This document shows positions 9,806 to 20,709 of a stretch of DNA of 64,000 nt, one piece after another. How positions within the stretch are numbered: position 1 is the first letter of the stretch; each line of letters opens with the position of its first letter. A program made the position numbers and the translations under genes. Origin of the DNA: Acidimicrobiaceae bacterium. GTDB taxonomy: Bacteria; Actinomycetota; Acidimicrobiia; Acidimicrobiales; Ilumatobacteraceae. Under the pieces are notes generated by a model. The model was not told the origin of the DNA, did not search any database, and was given only the letters and a program-made list of their open reading frames with translations. The stretch spans positions 85,326 to 149,325 of the forward strand of contig JACJWG010000013.1 of the NCBI GenBank assembly GCA_020637235.1, written 5' to 3'.

Positions 9806-10374
9806 ATGACGCAGGAGTTCACGGTTCCGGGCGAGCAGTTCTGGACGATCACCCCTTTCCGGTTCTCGACGCCCGACGGCTGGTCGGGGAGGCAGACCGT
9901 CGACCAGCTCGCCTACCTGTGGGTGGAGGGCGAGGCGGGCACCAACTGCGGCATCCAGTGGAAGCGGGTGCCGGCGATGCTCGAGCTGCCCCGCATCGCG
10001 GCGATGTCGCTCGCGGTCACCACGAAGCAGTTCCCCGACGTGAAGGTGGGGTTGTCGACGTACGGCCGCCTCGGTGGTCGGCTCGGCTACGTGCGGGTGG
10101 CGGAGTTCACCAAGCCCGACGGCGTGGTGACGGCGCAGGTGTACGGGACGTTCTTCGGCCCCCGCTTCGGTGCCGACCGGCCGGTCGAGCTGTTCGAGAT
10201 CATCGGGCACTGCGCAGTGGCCAACCGGCACCGCATCGCCGAGCTGCAGGGGATCGTGAATTCGTTCCGGTTCATCGTGTCGGCCGCCGAGTTCGGTGTG
10301 TCGGTGCAGAACGAATCCGCGACGACGGGCGACGACATCACCGGTGCCGGTGACGGCGCCGTGGCCAAGGGGGC

Positions 10375-10378
<4 letters not shown>
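9806..10378 (+). CDS. Possible DcrB/LpqN/DUF1795-like small protein
   Basis: The ATG at 9806 is preceded by CAGGAG (9794-9799); the product is 190 residues. It begins FTVPGEQFWTITPFRFSTPDGW and ends its folded part with IAELQGIVNSFRFI. The early Phe/Pro-rich strand, central strands and terminal ..I(V/L)NSFRF helix-strand are typical of the Mog1p/PsbP fold (DcrB, LpqN, DUF1795). The assignment is by eye and moderate. No signal peptide or lipobox is visible, unlike LpqN. Its TGA overlaps the ATG of the 1162-aa gene (ATGA), so the two are translationally coupled. In other bacteria some DUF1795 proteins are chaperones of large secreted proteins; a similar pairing here is speculation. Confidence 0.7.
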
Positions 10379-13863
<3,485 letters not shown>

Positions 13864-13970
13864 CCGTTGCGGTGGCCGAAGCGCCGACCGTCGCCCCGGC
13901 CGGCGACGGCACGAGCCTGATCGTCCTCGACAGCCAGGGGGCGGCCTCAGGCGTGCGGCGCCGGTTCGCC

Positions 13971-14024
13971 GGGTGTCCGTCGGGTGGATTCCCGATGGGG
14001 CACCCGGCGCCGGCGTCGCACGAT
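13971..14024 (+). promoter_or_regulatory. Putative SARP-type operator/promoter, site C
   Basis: Perfect GGGTG (13971-13975) and GGGTG (13982-13986), then CGATG (13993-13997), at 11-bp period. After 21 bp is CACGAT (14019-14024), a -10 with A2 and T6 conserved. It lies 53 bp before the lipoprotein start at 14078. Confidence 0.65.
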
Positions 14025-14077
14025 GAAGGCACACGAACACCGGCGGCCGATGGCCGCCTCCGCCGAAGGAGATTCCC

Positions 14078-14779
14078 ATGACCCCCCGCCACCTCGCCTC
14101 GACCCGCACCTCGACTCGCCGGTTCACCAGGTCGCTCGCCGCGATCGGCCTCGCCCTCCCGCTCGCGCTCGCCGCCTGCGGTGGTGGCGACGAGGAGTCC
14201 GACGCAGACACCGAGGCCGCCGAGACCGATGCCGCCGAGACCGATGCCGACGAGACCGATGCCGACGCAGCCGACGATGACGCCGCCGATACCGGCGCCG
14301 CAGATTCCGACGACGACGCCGCCGGCGGCGGGGCGAGCGGTGGCGAGCAGGACGCCGGGTTCGGTGGCGCAGGCCATTGGTCCGCTGCCCAGCTCTGCAC
14401 CCTCACCGACCTCACGACGATGGGGGCGCTGTTCCCGGGCGTCGACGTGGTCGAGAGCACCGGCATCGACGAGCCCGACTGGTCGCGCTGTGCGTGGGAC
14501 GACGCCTCGATCGACCCGCTCGATCCGGCGAGCACCCTGTTCGGCGTCGACCAGCGCGACCACCAGGGCCAGACCTTCGACGACTCGTTCGAGACCATCG
14601 ACGTCCCAGGCGCCGATCAGGCGGTGTTCGCCGAGACGTTCGACAGTGACACGATGTCGGTCGTGCTCGTGGCCGTCGGCGATCAGCAGCTGAGCCTCGA
14701 GTTCGTCAAGGACACCGTCGGCGCCCGCGAGGTGGCCGAGCTCGTCGCGACCACCTGGGTCGCGATGCAGGGCACCTGA
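14078..14779 (+). CDS. Secreted lipoprotein with acidic linker
   Basis: ATG at 14078 after AAGGAG (14066-14071); 233 residues. The N-terminus is basic (RHLASTRTSTRRFTR), followed by a hydrophobic core and the lipobox LAAC, so it is a lipoprotein anchored outside the membrane. An Asp/Glu/Ala/Thr linker with AETDADE-type repeats (about residues 42-85) leads to a C-terminal domain with two cysteines (QLCTLTD..., WSRCAWDD). That domain resembles DUF3558-type actinobacterial lipoprotein domains; this match is by impression only. It is driven from site C and probably co-transcribed with the next gene, 33 bp downstream. The function is unknown. Confidence 0.8.
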   Translation: MTPRHLASTRTSTRRFTRSLAAIGLALPLALAACGGGDEESDADTEAAETDAAETDADETDADAADDDAADTGAADSDDDAAGGGASGGEQDAGFGGAGHWSAAQLCTLTDLTTMGALFPGVDVVESTGIDEPDWSRCAWDDASIDPLDPASTLFGVDQRDHQGQTFDDSFETIDVPGADQAVFAETFDSDTMSVVLVAVGDQQLSLEFVKDTVGAREVAELVATTWVAMQGT

Positions 14780-14812
14780 CCCACGACCTGTGCACTCGCC
14801 GAGGAGTCCACG

Positions 14813-15457
14813 ATGAACCAGCCCGACCTGCCACCTCCGTCGTGGGGACCTCCCGGCGCCGGTCCGCCCGCGACGCCACCGGCGTCCACGCCGATCCCGG
14901 GAGACCCACCGGTCACCGTGCGCCGGCCGAACGCCGCGGTCGTGGTGATCACCTTCGCGCTCCTCGGCGGGTTCGTCTGGTTGATCGTCGGCCTGGTCGG
15001 CTACAGCGCGCTGTCCGGCTTCGGTCCCCGCGTCACCGAGGACGCGCAGATCCTGTCGGTGGAACGCGACGTCAACAGCGGCTCGTCGACGTCGCGTCGA
15101 AGCCCGACGCTGTGGGTCGAGGGCACGACCGAGTCGGGCCGTACGTGGCGAATGGCCTCCGACGACGCCTACGAGGTCGCCACCACCGACGGATACCCGA
15201 TGGACGTCGAGGTGGTGATCTCCACCTGGACCGGCAACACCCTCGCCCTGCGCGGCGACGGGATCGACGTCGACCGATCGGGTGGCGTGGCGAAGGTCGG
15301 CTGGCTCGTCGCCACGCTCGTGGTGGCGGCAGGAGCACTGCTCGGTGCGTGGGGGCTCGCCAGGAAGGAGAGCCTGCTCGCCGCCGTGTCGTACATGGTG
15401 CTGTCGCCATTGTGGCTGTGGTTGGGCTTCCTCGTCATGCGGGCGATCCGCACCTGA
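14813..15457 (+). CDS. Small membrane protein, DUF3592-like topology
   Basis: ATG at 14813 after GAGGAG (14801-14806); 214 residues. A proline-rich cytoplasmic N-terminus (about 1-38) precedes a first membrane segment (AAVVVITFALLGGFVWLIVGLVGYSAL). A beta-rich loop of about 90 residues follows (DAQILSVERDV...WVEGTTESGRTWRM), then two more hydrophobic segments near the C-terminus (VGWLVATLVVAAGALLGAW and LLAAVSYMVLSPLWLWLGFLV). One early segment, an outside beta domain and closing segments recall DUF3592 proteins, but I see no diagnostic motif. It probably shares the site C transcript with the lipoprotein gene. Confidence 0.75.
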   Translation: MNQPDLPPPSWGPPGAGPPATPPASTPIPGDPPVTVRRPNAAVVVITFALLGGFVWLIVGLVGYSALSGFGPRVTEDAQILSVERDVNSGSSTSRRSPTLWVEGTTESGRTWRMASDDAYEVATTDGYPMDVEVVISTWTGNTLALRGDGIDVDRSGGVAKVGWLVATLVVAAGALLGAWGLARKESLLAAVSYMVLSPLWLWLGFLVMRAIRT

Positions 15458-15488
15458 GCCGGCGCGCCGGGTCGTCGTATGGCGTGCA

Positions 15489-15542
15489 GTGGGCCGCTCG
15501 GGAGGATTCCCGATGTCGACCAGGCTCGGGGTTCCGTACCGT
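15489..15542 (+). promoter_or_regulatory. Putative SARP-type operator/promoter, site D
   Basis: GTGGG (15489-15493, the most degenerate copy), GGGAG (15500-15504) and CGATG (15511-15515) lie at 11-bp period. After 21 bp is TACCGT (15537-15542). The ATG at 15549 follows 6 nt after the -10, so the transcript should be leaderless. Confidence 0.6.
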
Positions 15543-15548
15543 CGAGGC

Positions 15549-16085
15549 ATGAGCACACCACTCGAGGCAACCGTCATCTGGCAGCGCACGATCGACCGCG
15601 ACCAGCAGGCACTCCGCTGGCGCCGCCTCCTCACGTGGTACGTGGCGCCGGTCGCGGCGCTCGCGATCGTGTTCGCGGTGGCACTCGACCCGTGGTCGGC
15701 GCTCGGGCTGCTGATCGTCACCGGCCTGTTCGGGGTGCTGCTGGCGATCTGGGTGCTGACGATCAACCTCAACGAACGCTCCGGTGCGGTCATCCGCTTC
15801 GACGGCCGTCACCTGCACTTCCGGCAGCTCCGGATCGACGCCCATGCGGTGCGGTCGTACACCACGTACGGCGGTGAGTTCCGCGGCCCGATCCCGTACT
15901 ACAGCTCGCTGATCTACGGGACGCGACGTCCCAAGATCGACACCGGCAACGCCGAGTTCGTCATGTCCGACGGCACGAAGGCCGAGATGATGTGGCCGAA
16001 CATGCCGCACGACCAGGTCGACGGTGTGCGGCAGGCCCTCGATCGGGTGCTGCCCGGGAAGTGGATGCCGCACGGGTCGGTGTGA
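15549..16085 (+). CDS. Two-TM membrane protein with cytoplasmic beta domain (PH-like?)
   Basis: The 178-residue product starts at the ATG fixed by the leaderless promoter. Two adjacent hydrophobic segments (about residues 30-75: LTWYVAPVAALAIVFAVAL and ALGLLIVTGLFGVLLAIWVL) are followed by a soluble domain starting NLNERSGAVIRFDGRHLHFRQLRIDAHAVRSY. Two hydrophobic hairpins followed by short strands recall bacterial PH-domain membrane proteins, but similarity is weak and the function is unknown. It stands alone under site D. Confidence 0.75.
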   Translation: MSTPLEATVIWQRTIDRDQQALRWRRLLTWYVAPVAALAIVFAVALDPWSALGLLIVTGLFGVLLAIWVLTINLNERSGAVIRFDGRHLHFRQLRIDAHAVRSYTTYGGEFRGPIPYYSSLIYGTRRPKIDTGNAEFVMSDGTKAEMMWPNMPHDQVDGVRQALDRVLPGKWMPHGSV

Positions 16086-16102
16086 GCGGCTCCGCTCACG
16101 TC

Positions 16103-16156
16103 GGGTGCGGCTCGGGCGGTTTCCCGATGCCGCCGGCGAGGGGTGATCTCTACCGT
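16103..16156 (+). promoter_or_regulatory. Putative SARP-type operator/promoter, site E
   Basis: GGGTG (16103-16107), GGGCG (16114-16118) and CGATG (16125-16129) lie at 11-bp period. After 21 bp is TACCGT (16151-16156). The ATG at 16164 follows 7 nt later, so the mRNA should be leaderless. Confidence 0.68.
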
Positions 16157-16163
16157 CGACGTC

Positions 16164-17162
16164 ATGTCGACACCTCGGACACGGATCGGTGCGAGGATCG
16201 TCTGCGCCGCGCACCTCGGATGTGCGGTGATCGCGATGGTGGCACCGCTCGGCGGCTGCCGGCCCGACGGGCCCGCACCGGCCGGGACGGCGACCACGCC
16301 GGCGGCACACGCTCCCGTCGACGTCGCATGGCGTGACGAGCACACCGCGACGATCACCTATGTCGACGTCGCCGGCTCGCCCCGCTCGATCATCGCCCAG
16401 CTGCGCCCGCCCGGCGGCGCGGCTCCGGCGGCGGGCTGGCCCGTCGTGGTGTGGTCGCACGGCGGCGCCGACGGCAAGGACGTCGTCGCCCCTGTCGGCG
16501 ACGGCTGGACCACCGCCTTGCACACCGCCGGCCACCTCGTCGTCGCGATCGCCCACCCCGGGCGCGACCTCGACGAGCGCGAGCTGCTGTGCGCAACGAT
16601 CGGCATCGACGACTGCGACCGGTTCAAGTACCTCACGTGGGATCGCCCGAACGACGCCGCCGTCGTGTTCGACTGGCTCGAGTCGCTCGTCGCCGACGGC
16701 GAACCGATCGACCTCGACCGACTGGTGTACGGCGGGCACTCGGCCGGATCGGTGAGCGTGCTCACGGTGGCCGGGATGACCGGACACGTGCCCGGCGACG
16801 TGCAGCCACCGTCGGATCCGCGTCCCGTTGCCTTCGTCGCTGCGTCCCCGCCGGGGGCGACGACGCTGTCGCTCGACGACACGTCGCTCGCCGCGATCGA
16901 CCGGCCGGTGCTGATGCTCACCGGTGCCGGCGACGCCACCGACGGCTCGGTGGGCCTCGATCGGCGGACGACGTTCGAGCTGCTGCCACCGGGCGACCAT
17001 CGGCTGCTGTGGATCGACGATCCTCGCGCCCGCCACACCACCTTCGACCTCGACCTCGACGCGTGCCGCCGCAGCGGCGGCACCCGCGCCGAGTGCCGGA
17101 CCCTCGCTCGCACGATCGCCGACGACGCGCTCACCTGGCTCGCGCTCGTGAACGGCCCCTGA
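16164..17162 (+). CDS. Lipoprotein alpha/beta-hydrolase
   Basis: The ATG at 16164 is preferred over a GTG 21 bp upstream because the -10 box of site E lies between them. The 332-residue product has an export signal ending in the lipobox LGGC, so it should be anchored outside. The hydrolase core shows an oxyanion-side VVVWSHGGADG, the nucleophile elbow GGHSAG, a candidate acid in LTGAGDATDGS and a late His (ARHTTFD). These fit a Ser-Asp-His triad as in platelet-activating-factor acetylhydrolase-like or chlorophyllase-like esterases. Cysteine pairs (LLCATIGIDDCD, ACRRSGGTRAEC) may form disulphides outside the cell. The substrate is unknown. Confidence 0.85.
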   Translation: MSTPRTRIGARIVCAAHLGCAVIAMVAPLGGCRPDGPAPAGTATTPAAHAPVDVAWRDEHTATITYVDVAGSPRSIIAQLRPPGGAAPAAGWPVVVWSHGGADGKDVVAPVGDGWTTALHTAGHLVVAIAHPGRDLDERELLCATIGIDDCDRFKYLTWDRPNDAAVVFDWLESLVADGEPIDLDRLVYGGHSAGSVSVLTVAGMTGHVPGDVQPPSDPRPVAFVAASPPGATTLSLDDTSLAAIDRPVLMLTGAGDATDGSVGLDRRTTFELLPPGDHRLLWIDDPRARHTTFDLDLDACRRSGGTRAECRTLARTIADDALTWLALVNGP

Positions 17163-17173
17163 GCCTCGGCGTC

Positions 17174-17264
17174 CGTGTGGTTCGACCGGCGTGGCGCCCG
17201 CGCAACCACACGAACGGGGCACATCCGTGTGGTTCGACGGGCGTGACGGCGGCGCAACCACACG
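17174..17264. repeat. Pair of tandem palindromic elements (REP-like)
   Basis: Two copies 52 bp apart each consist of CGTGTGGTT, about 21 bp of spacer, and AACCACACG: 17174-17182 with 17204-17212, and 17226-17234 with 17256-17264. The arms are perfect 9-bp inverted repeats and each copy is followed by AACGGG. They sit just downstream of the hydrolase stop and may act as terminators or be a dispersed palindromic repeat. Confidence 0.75.
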
Positions 17265-17276
17265 AACGGGCGACGG

Positions 17277-17307
17277 CCGGGGTGGGCGCGCACCCCGGCG
17301 GTACGGT
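17277..17307 (+). promoter_or_regulatory. Promoter and palindrome of the SWIM-MoxR-VWA operon
   Basis: CCGGGGTG / CACCCCGG (17277-17284 and 17291-17298) is a perfect 8-bp inverted repeat with a 6-bp centre over the -35 region. The -10 box is TACGGT (17302-17307), and the ATG at 17317 follows 9 nt later. A similar string, GCGCACCCCG-N-CGGTACG, occurs before the LuxR-type gene at 26315. Confidence 0.55.
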
Positions 17308-17316
17308 GACGGCGTC

Positions 17317-18711
17317 ATGGCCGTGCGTCCCACCCCCGAGCAGGTGCTGCTGCTGGCGCCCGATCGTGCCGCTGCCGCGGCGGCGTCCACCGCGGCCGAT
17401 CCGGGTGCGTGGTCGCTGGCCGGCTGCGACGATCAGGCCGTGTGGGGCCAGTACGTCGCCACGTCGGCCGAGCCGTACGAGGTGGTGGTCGACCTCGACG
17501 CGCCGGCGTTCCGGTGCACGTGTCCCAGCCGCAAGGTGCCGTGCAAGCACTGCCTCGGCCTGCTGCTCATGCTCGCCCAACAGCACGTGGCGCCCGCCAA
17601 GCGCCTGCCCTTCGCCCAGCAGTGGCTGCAACGGCGCGATCGCCATCCCACGGCGAACGCCGCCGACACGGCGCTCGACGTGCAGGGCGCCGGCGACGAC
17701 GAGGTGGCCGTCGAGGCCGACGCCAGCGGAGTCCGCACCTCCACCCGCACCGGCCGTGCCGACCCGGGCCGCGAGCAGCGCCGCCTCGACCGGGCCGAGC
17801 GCATGCGGGCCGGCCTGCTCGAGCTCGACCGCTGGCTCGCCGACCGGGTGCGGCACGGTCTCACCGATCCCGAACTCGCCGATCCGACCACCTGGGAGCG
17901 GGTCGCCGCCCGACTCGTCGACGCCCAGTGTGGTGGGCTCGCCAACCGGGTGAAGCGGGTGGCCACCCGCGTCGGCGAACATGCTCGCTGGCACGAGGAC
18001 GTGCTCGAGGAACTCGCCGTGCTGCACGCGCTCGCGCAGGGGGCGCTGCGTACGTCCACCCTGCCGCCCGACCTCGCCGACGGTGTGCACGCCACCGCCG
18101 GCCTCACCATCGCGAAGGACGACGTGCTCGCCGGCGTGCCGTCCACCGCTCATTGGCTGGTGGTCGGCGAGAGCCGCACCCGCGAGGACACAATCACCGT
18201 GCAGCGCACCTGGCTCGCCAGCCAGGCGCCCGGTGCCGACGGACGACCCGTCACCACGTGGGCGATGGTGCTCGCCTTCGGGGCGTTCGGCCGGGAGGTC
18301 ACCACCGAGCACCACGTCGGCACCGAACTGCACGCCGACGTGCACTGGTACCCGGGAGGCATCGCGCTGCGTGCCCTCGTCGGGCGCGTCCACGAGGGCC
18401 CGGCGGCGGCCGTCGCGCGCGACGCGCACACCGTCGCCGAGGCGGTGGCGGCCGCAGGGTGGGCGATGGCGGCCGAACCGTGGCTCGAGCGGTTCCCGGT
18501 GCTGGTGTGTGCCACGCCGCGTCCGGTGGGCAACGGACGCTGGACCCTCGCCGACCACACGGGTGCGATGCCGATCGTGCCGGGCTTCTGGCGGCTGGCC
18601 GAGCTGGTCGCGATGAGCGGTGGCCGCGACCTCGTCGTGATGGGGGAACTCGCGGCCGACGGTGTGCTGCCGCTCACCGTGTGGGCCGCCGGGGCGACGG
18701 TCGAGCTGTGA
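17317..18711 (+). CDS. SWIM zinc-finger protein, first gene of the MoxR-VWA operon
   Basis: The ATG at 17317 matches the leaderless promoter; the product is 464 residues. The SWIM motif CxCx6CxH is seen at Cys67, Cys69, Cys76 and His78 (FRCTCPSRKVPCKHCLGLLL). SWIM domains bind zinc and mediate DNA or protein contacts. The remaining 380 residues are helical then beta-rich, as in SWIM proteins found next to MoxR ATPases. The stop overlaps the next start (GTGA), which marks translational coupling in a five-gene operon. The role is probably recognition or adaptor function for the MoxR-VWA machine (inference from context). Confidence 0.85.
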   Translation: MAVRPTPEQVLLLAPDRAAAAAASTAADPGAWSLAGCDDQAVWGQYVATSAEPYEVVVDLDAPAFRCTCPSRKVPCKHCLGLLLMLAQQHVAPAKRLPFAQQWLQRRDRHPTANAADTALDVQGAGDDEVAVEADASGVRTSTRTGRADPGREQRRLDRAERMRAGLLELDRWLADRVRHGLTDPELADPTTWERVAARLVDAQCGGLANRVKRVATRVGEHARWHEDVLEELAVLHALAQGALRTSTLPPDLADGVHATAGLTIAKDDVLAGVPSTAHWLVVGESRTREDTITVQRTWLASQAPGADGRPVTTWAMVLAFGAFGREVTTEHHVGTELHADVHWYPGGIALRALVGRVHEGPAAAVARDAHTVAEAVAAAGWAMAAEPWLERFPVLVCATPRPVGNGRWTLADHTGAMPIVPGFWRLAELVAMSGGRDLVVMGELAADGVLPLTVWAAGATVEL

Positions 18712-19586
18712 ACGGCCTCTCCGATGCACCCGATGCACCCGATGCACCCGATGCGCTGGCCGTCGTGATGGCACGCTCGGCGACCGACGAATGGGCGGCG
18801 CTCGTCGGGGCCGCCGTGCTCGGCACCGACCGCCGCCCCGCACCCGCGCCGGGGCCGGGCTGGGACGCGTGGAACACCGCCACCGATCCGGCCGAGGCGT
18901 TGCTCGACCGTGCCGCCGCCGTGGTGGTGGCCCGTCGCGCCGGGTCGTGCCCGCAGCCGGCGCCGGCGATCGAGGTGCCCACCGCCCCCACCGATGCACG
19001 ACCGCCGTGCCCGGTGGCGTGCGCCGCCCGCCTCGGCCGGCTGCTCGCCGGCGAGCACGACGTACTCCTACCCGAGTGGTTCGCCCGCTGCGAGGCCGCA
19101 GGGGTGCAACTGCCGTGGGCCACCCTGCCCGCGTTGTTGCTGCGTGGCAGACGCCATCCCCACCTCGACGCCGCGGTGCGGCGGCTCGCCCGTGGTCGGG
19201 CCGCGTGGCTCGCCGAGGTGGTGCCCGAGCTCGGCGTGCGCCCCACTCCGGTGCCGATCACCGATCAGTCGCCGCCGTTCGCGATGCCTCCCGCGCCACC
19301 CGACTCGGCGGCGCTCGTCACCACGATCGTCACCGTGTTCCACGAGCGGACGGCCACGTGGGCGGCCGCGCGCGAGCTGGCGCTCGCCGCGGCGTCGATC
19401 GACCCGGTGTGGCTCCCCACCCTGATCGCGCAGCTGGCCCGCATCGGCTTCGATCCCACCATCGAGCGCACCCGTCGTGAGGTGCTCGCCGCCGCCGAGT
19501 TCCGCCACGCGATGCTCCTCGAGTGGTCCGCGCGACCCACGTACCCGTCCCGCCCGTCCGACCCGATCCCTGGTGACCCCGCATGA
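18708..19586 (+). CDS. DUF5691-like protein of the MoxR-VWA operon
   Basis: The GTG at 18708 overlaps the SWIM stop. The product is 292 residues. A DAP tandem repeat (9-bp unit, about four copies at 18722-18757) forms part of the N-terminus, followed by ATDEWAALVGAAVLGTDRRP, a start typical of DUF5691 proteins that accompany SWIM, MoxR and VWA genes. The rest is helical (LGRLLAGEHDVLLPEWFARC..., AARELALAAASIDPVWLPTL), perhaps HEAT-like. There is no catalytic motif. Its stop overlaps the MoxR ATG (ATGA). Family assignment comes from N-terminal sequence and gene order. Confidence 0.75.
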   Translation: MNGLSDAPDAPDAPDALAVVMARSATDEWAALVGAAVLGTDRRPAPAPGPGWDAWNTATDPAEALLDRAAAVVVARRAGSCPQPAPAIEVPTAPTDARPPCPVACAARLGRLLAGEHDVLLPEWFARCEAAGVQLPWATLPALLLRGRRHPHLDAAVRRLARGRAAWLAEVVPELGVRPTPVPITDQSPPFAMPPAPPDSAALVTTIVTVFHERTATWAAARELALAAASIDPVWLPTLIAQLARIGFDPTIERTRREVLAAAEFRHAMLLEWSARPTYPSRPSDPIPGDPA

Positions 19587-20701
19587 CCGACCCCTCCGCC
19601 TCCGTCCACACCGACGTCGTCCACACCGACGTCGTCCGCACCGACGTCGTCCGCACCGACGTCGTCCACGGCGATGTCGTCCGACCTCACGCCGAGGTCG
19701 CGTACGCCCACGAACTCGCCGCACTCGACCGCCTCGACGACCGGCCCCGTCCGCCGCACTGGCGGCTGTCGCCCTGGGGTGTCGTCACGTACCTCGTCGG
19801 CGGCACGCTCAGCGACGGCACCGTGGTGGTGCCGAAGTACATCGGCGCGACGCGGCTGATCGAGACGGCGGTGGCCACCCTCGCCACCGACCGGGCGCTG
19901 CTGCTGATCGGCCTGCCCGGCACGGCCAAGACCTGGGTGAGCGAACACCTCGCCGCCGCCATCAGCGGCGACTCCACCCTGCTCGTGCAGGGCACCGCGG
20001 GCACCGCCGAAGAAGCGGTCCGCTACGGCTGGAACTACGCCCGCCTGCTCGCCGAGGGACCGAGCCCGGCGGCACTCGTGCCGTCGCCGGTGTACCGGGC
20101 GATGGAGCGCGGCTCGATCGTGCGGATCGAGGAGCTCACCCGACTGCCGAGCGACGTGCAGGACGCGCTGATCACGGTGCTCAGTGAGAAGACACTGCCG
20201 ATCCCCGAGCTCGGCGGCGAGGTGCAGGCCCGCCGAGGCTTCAACCTGATCGCCACCGCCAACGACCGCGACCGCGGCGTCAACGAGTTGTCGAGCGCAC
20301 TGCGTCGCCGCTTCAACACCGTCAAGTTGCCCACGCCAGCCACCGCCGACGACGAGGTGCGCATCGTCACCCAGCGCGTCGCCGAGCTCGGTGCTGCGCT
20401 CGAGCTGCCCGCCGGGGCCGCGCCTGCCGACGAGATCCGCCGCGTCGTCACCGTCTTCCGCGAGCTGCGCCACGGCCAGAGCGAGGACGGCCGGATCAAG
20501 CTGAAGACCCCATCGGGCACGATGAGCACCGCCGAGGCGATCTCGGTCATCGTGCAGTCGATGTCGCACGCCGTGCACCTCGGCGACGGCCGGGTGCGCT
20601 TCGACGACCTCCTCGGCGGCATCGAGGCCAGCGTCGTGCGCGACCCCGTGCACGACGCCGTCGTCTGGCGCGAGTACCTCGACACCCTCGCCGCCCGCTG
20701 A
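19583..20701 (+). CDS. MoxR-family AAA+ ATPase
   Basis: 372 residues. The AAA+ core has Walker A GLPGTAKT (residues 110-117), a Walker B-like IVRIEELTRLP near 165-178, sensor 1 in LIATANDRDRG and an arginine-finger region SSALRRRF. Residues 9-33 are a TDVV pentapeptide tandem repeat (15-bp unit) not usual for MoxR. MoxR ATPases act with VWA proteins as chaperone or remodelling machines; the VWA partner is the last gene of this operon. It starts inside the DUF5691 stop and ends 8 bp before the next gene. Confidence 0.92.
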   Translation: MTDPSASVHTDVVHTDVVRTDVVRTDVVHGDVVRPHAEVAYAHELAALDRLDDRPRPPHWRLSPWGVVTYLVGGTLSDGTVVVPKYIGATRLIETAVATLATDRALLLIGLPGTAKTWVSEHLAAAISGDSTLLVQGTAGTAEEAVRYGWNYARLLAEGPSPAALVPSPVYRAMERGSIVRIEELTRLPSDVQDALITVLSEKTLPIPELGGEVQARRGFNLIATANDRDRGVNELSSALRRRFNTVKLPTPATADDEVRIVTQRVAELGAALELPAGAAPADEIRRVVTVFRELRHGQSEDGRIKLKTPSGTMSTAEAISVIVQSMSHAVHLGDGRVRFDDLLGGIEASVVRDPVHDAVVWREYLDTLAAR

Positions 20702-20709
20702 CCCAGCAC

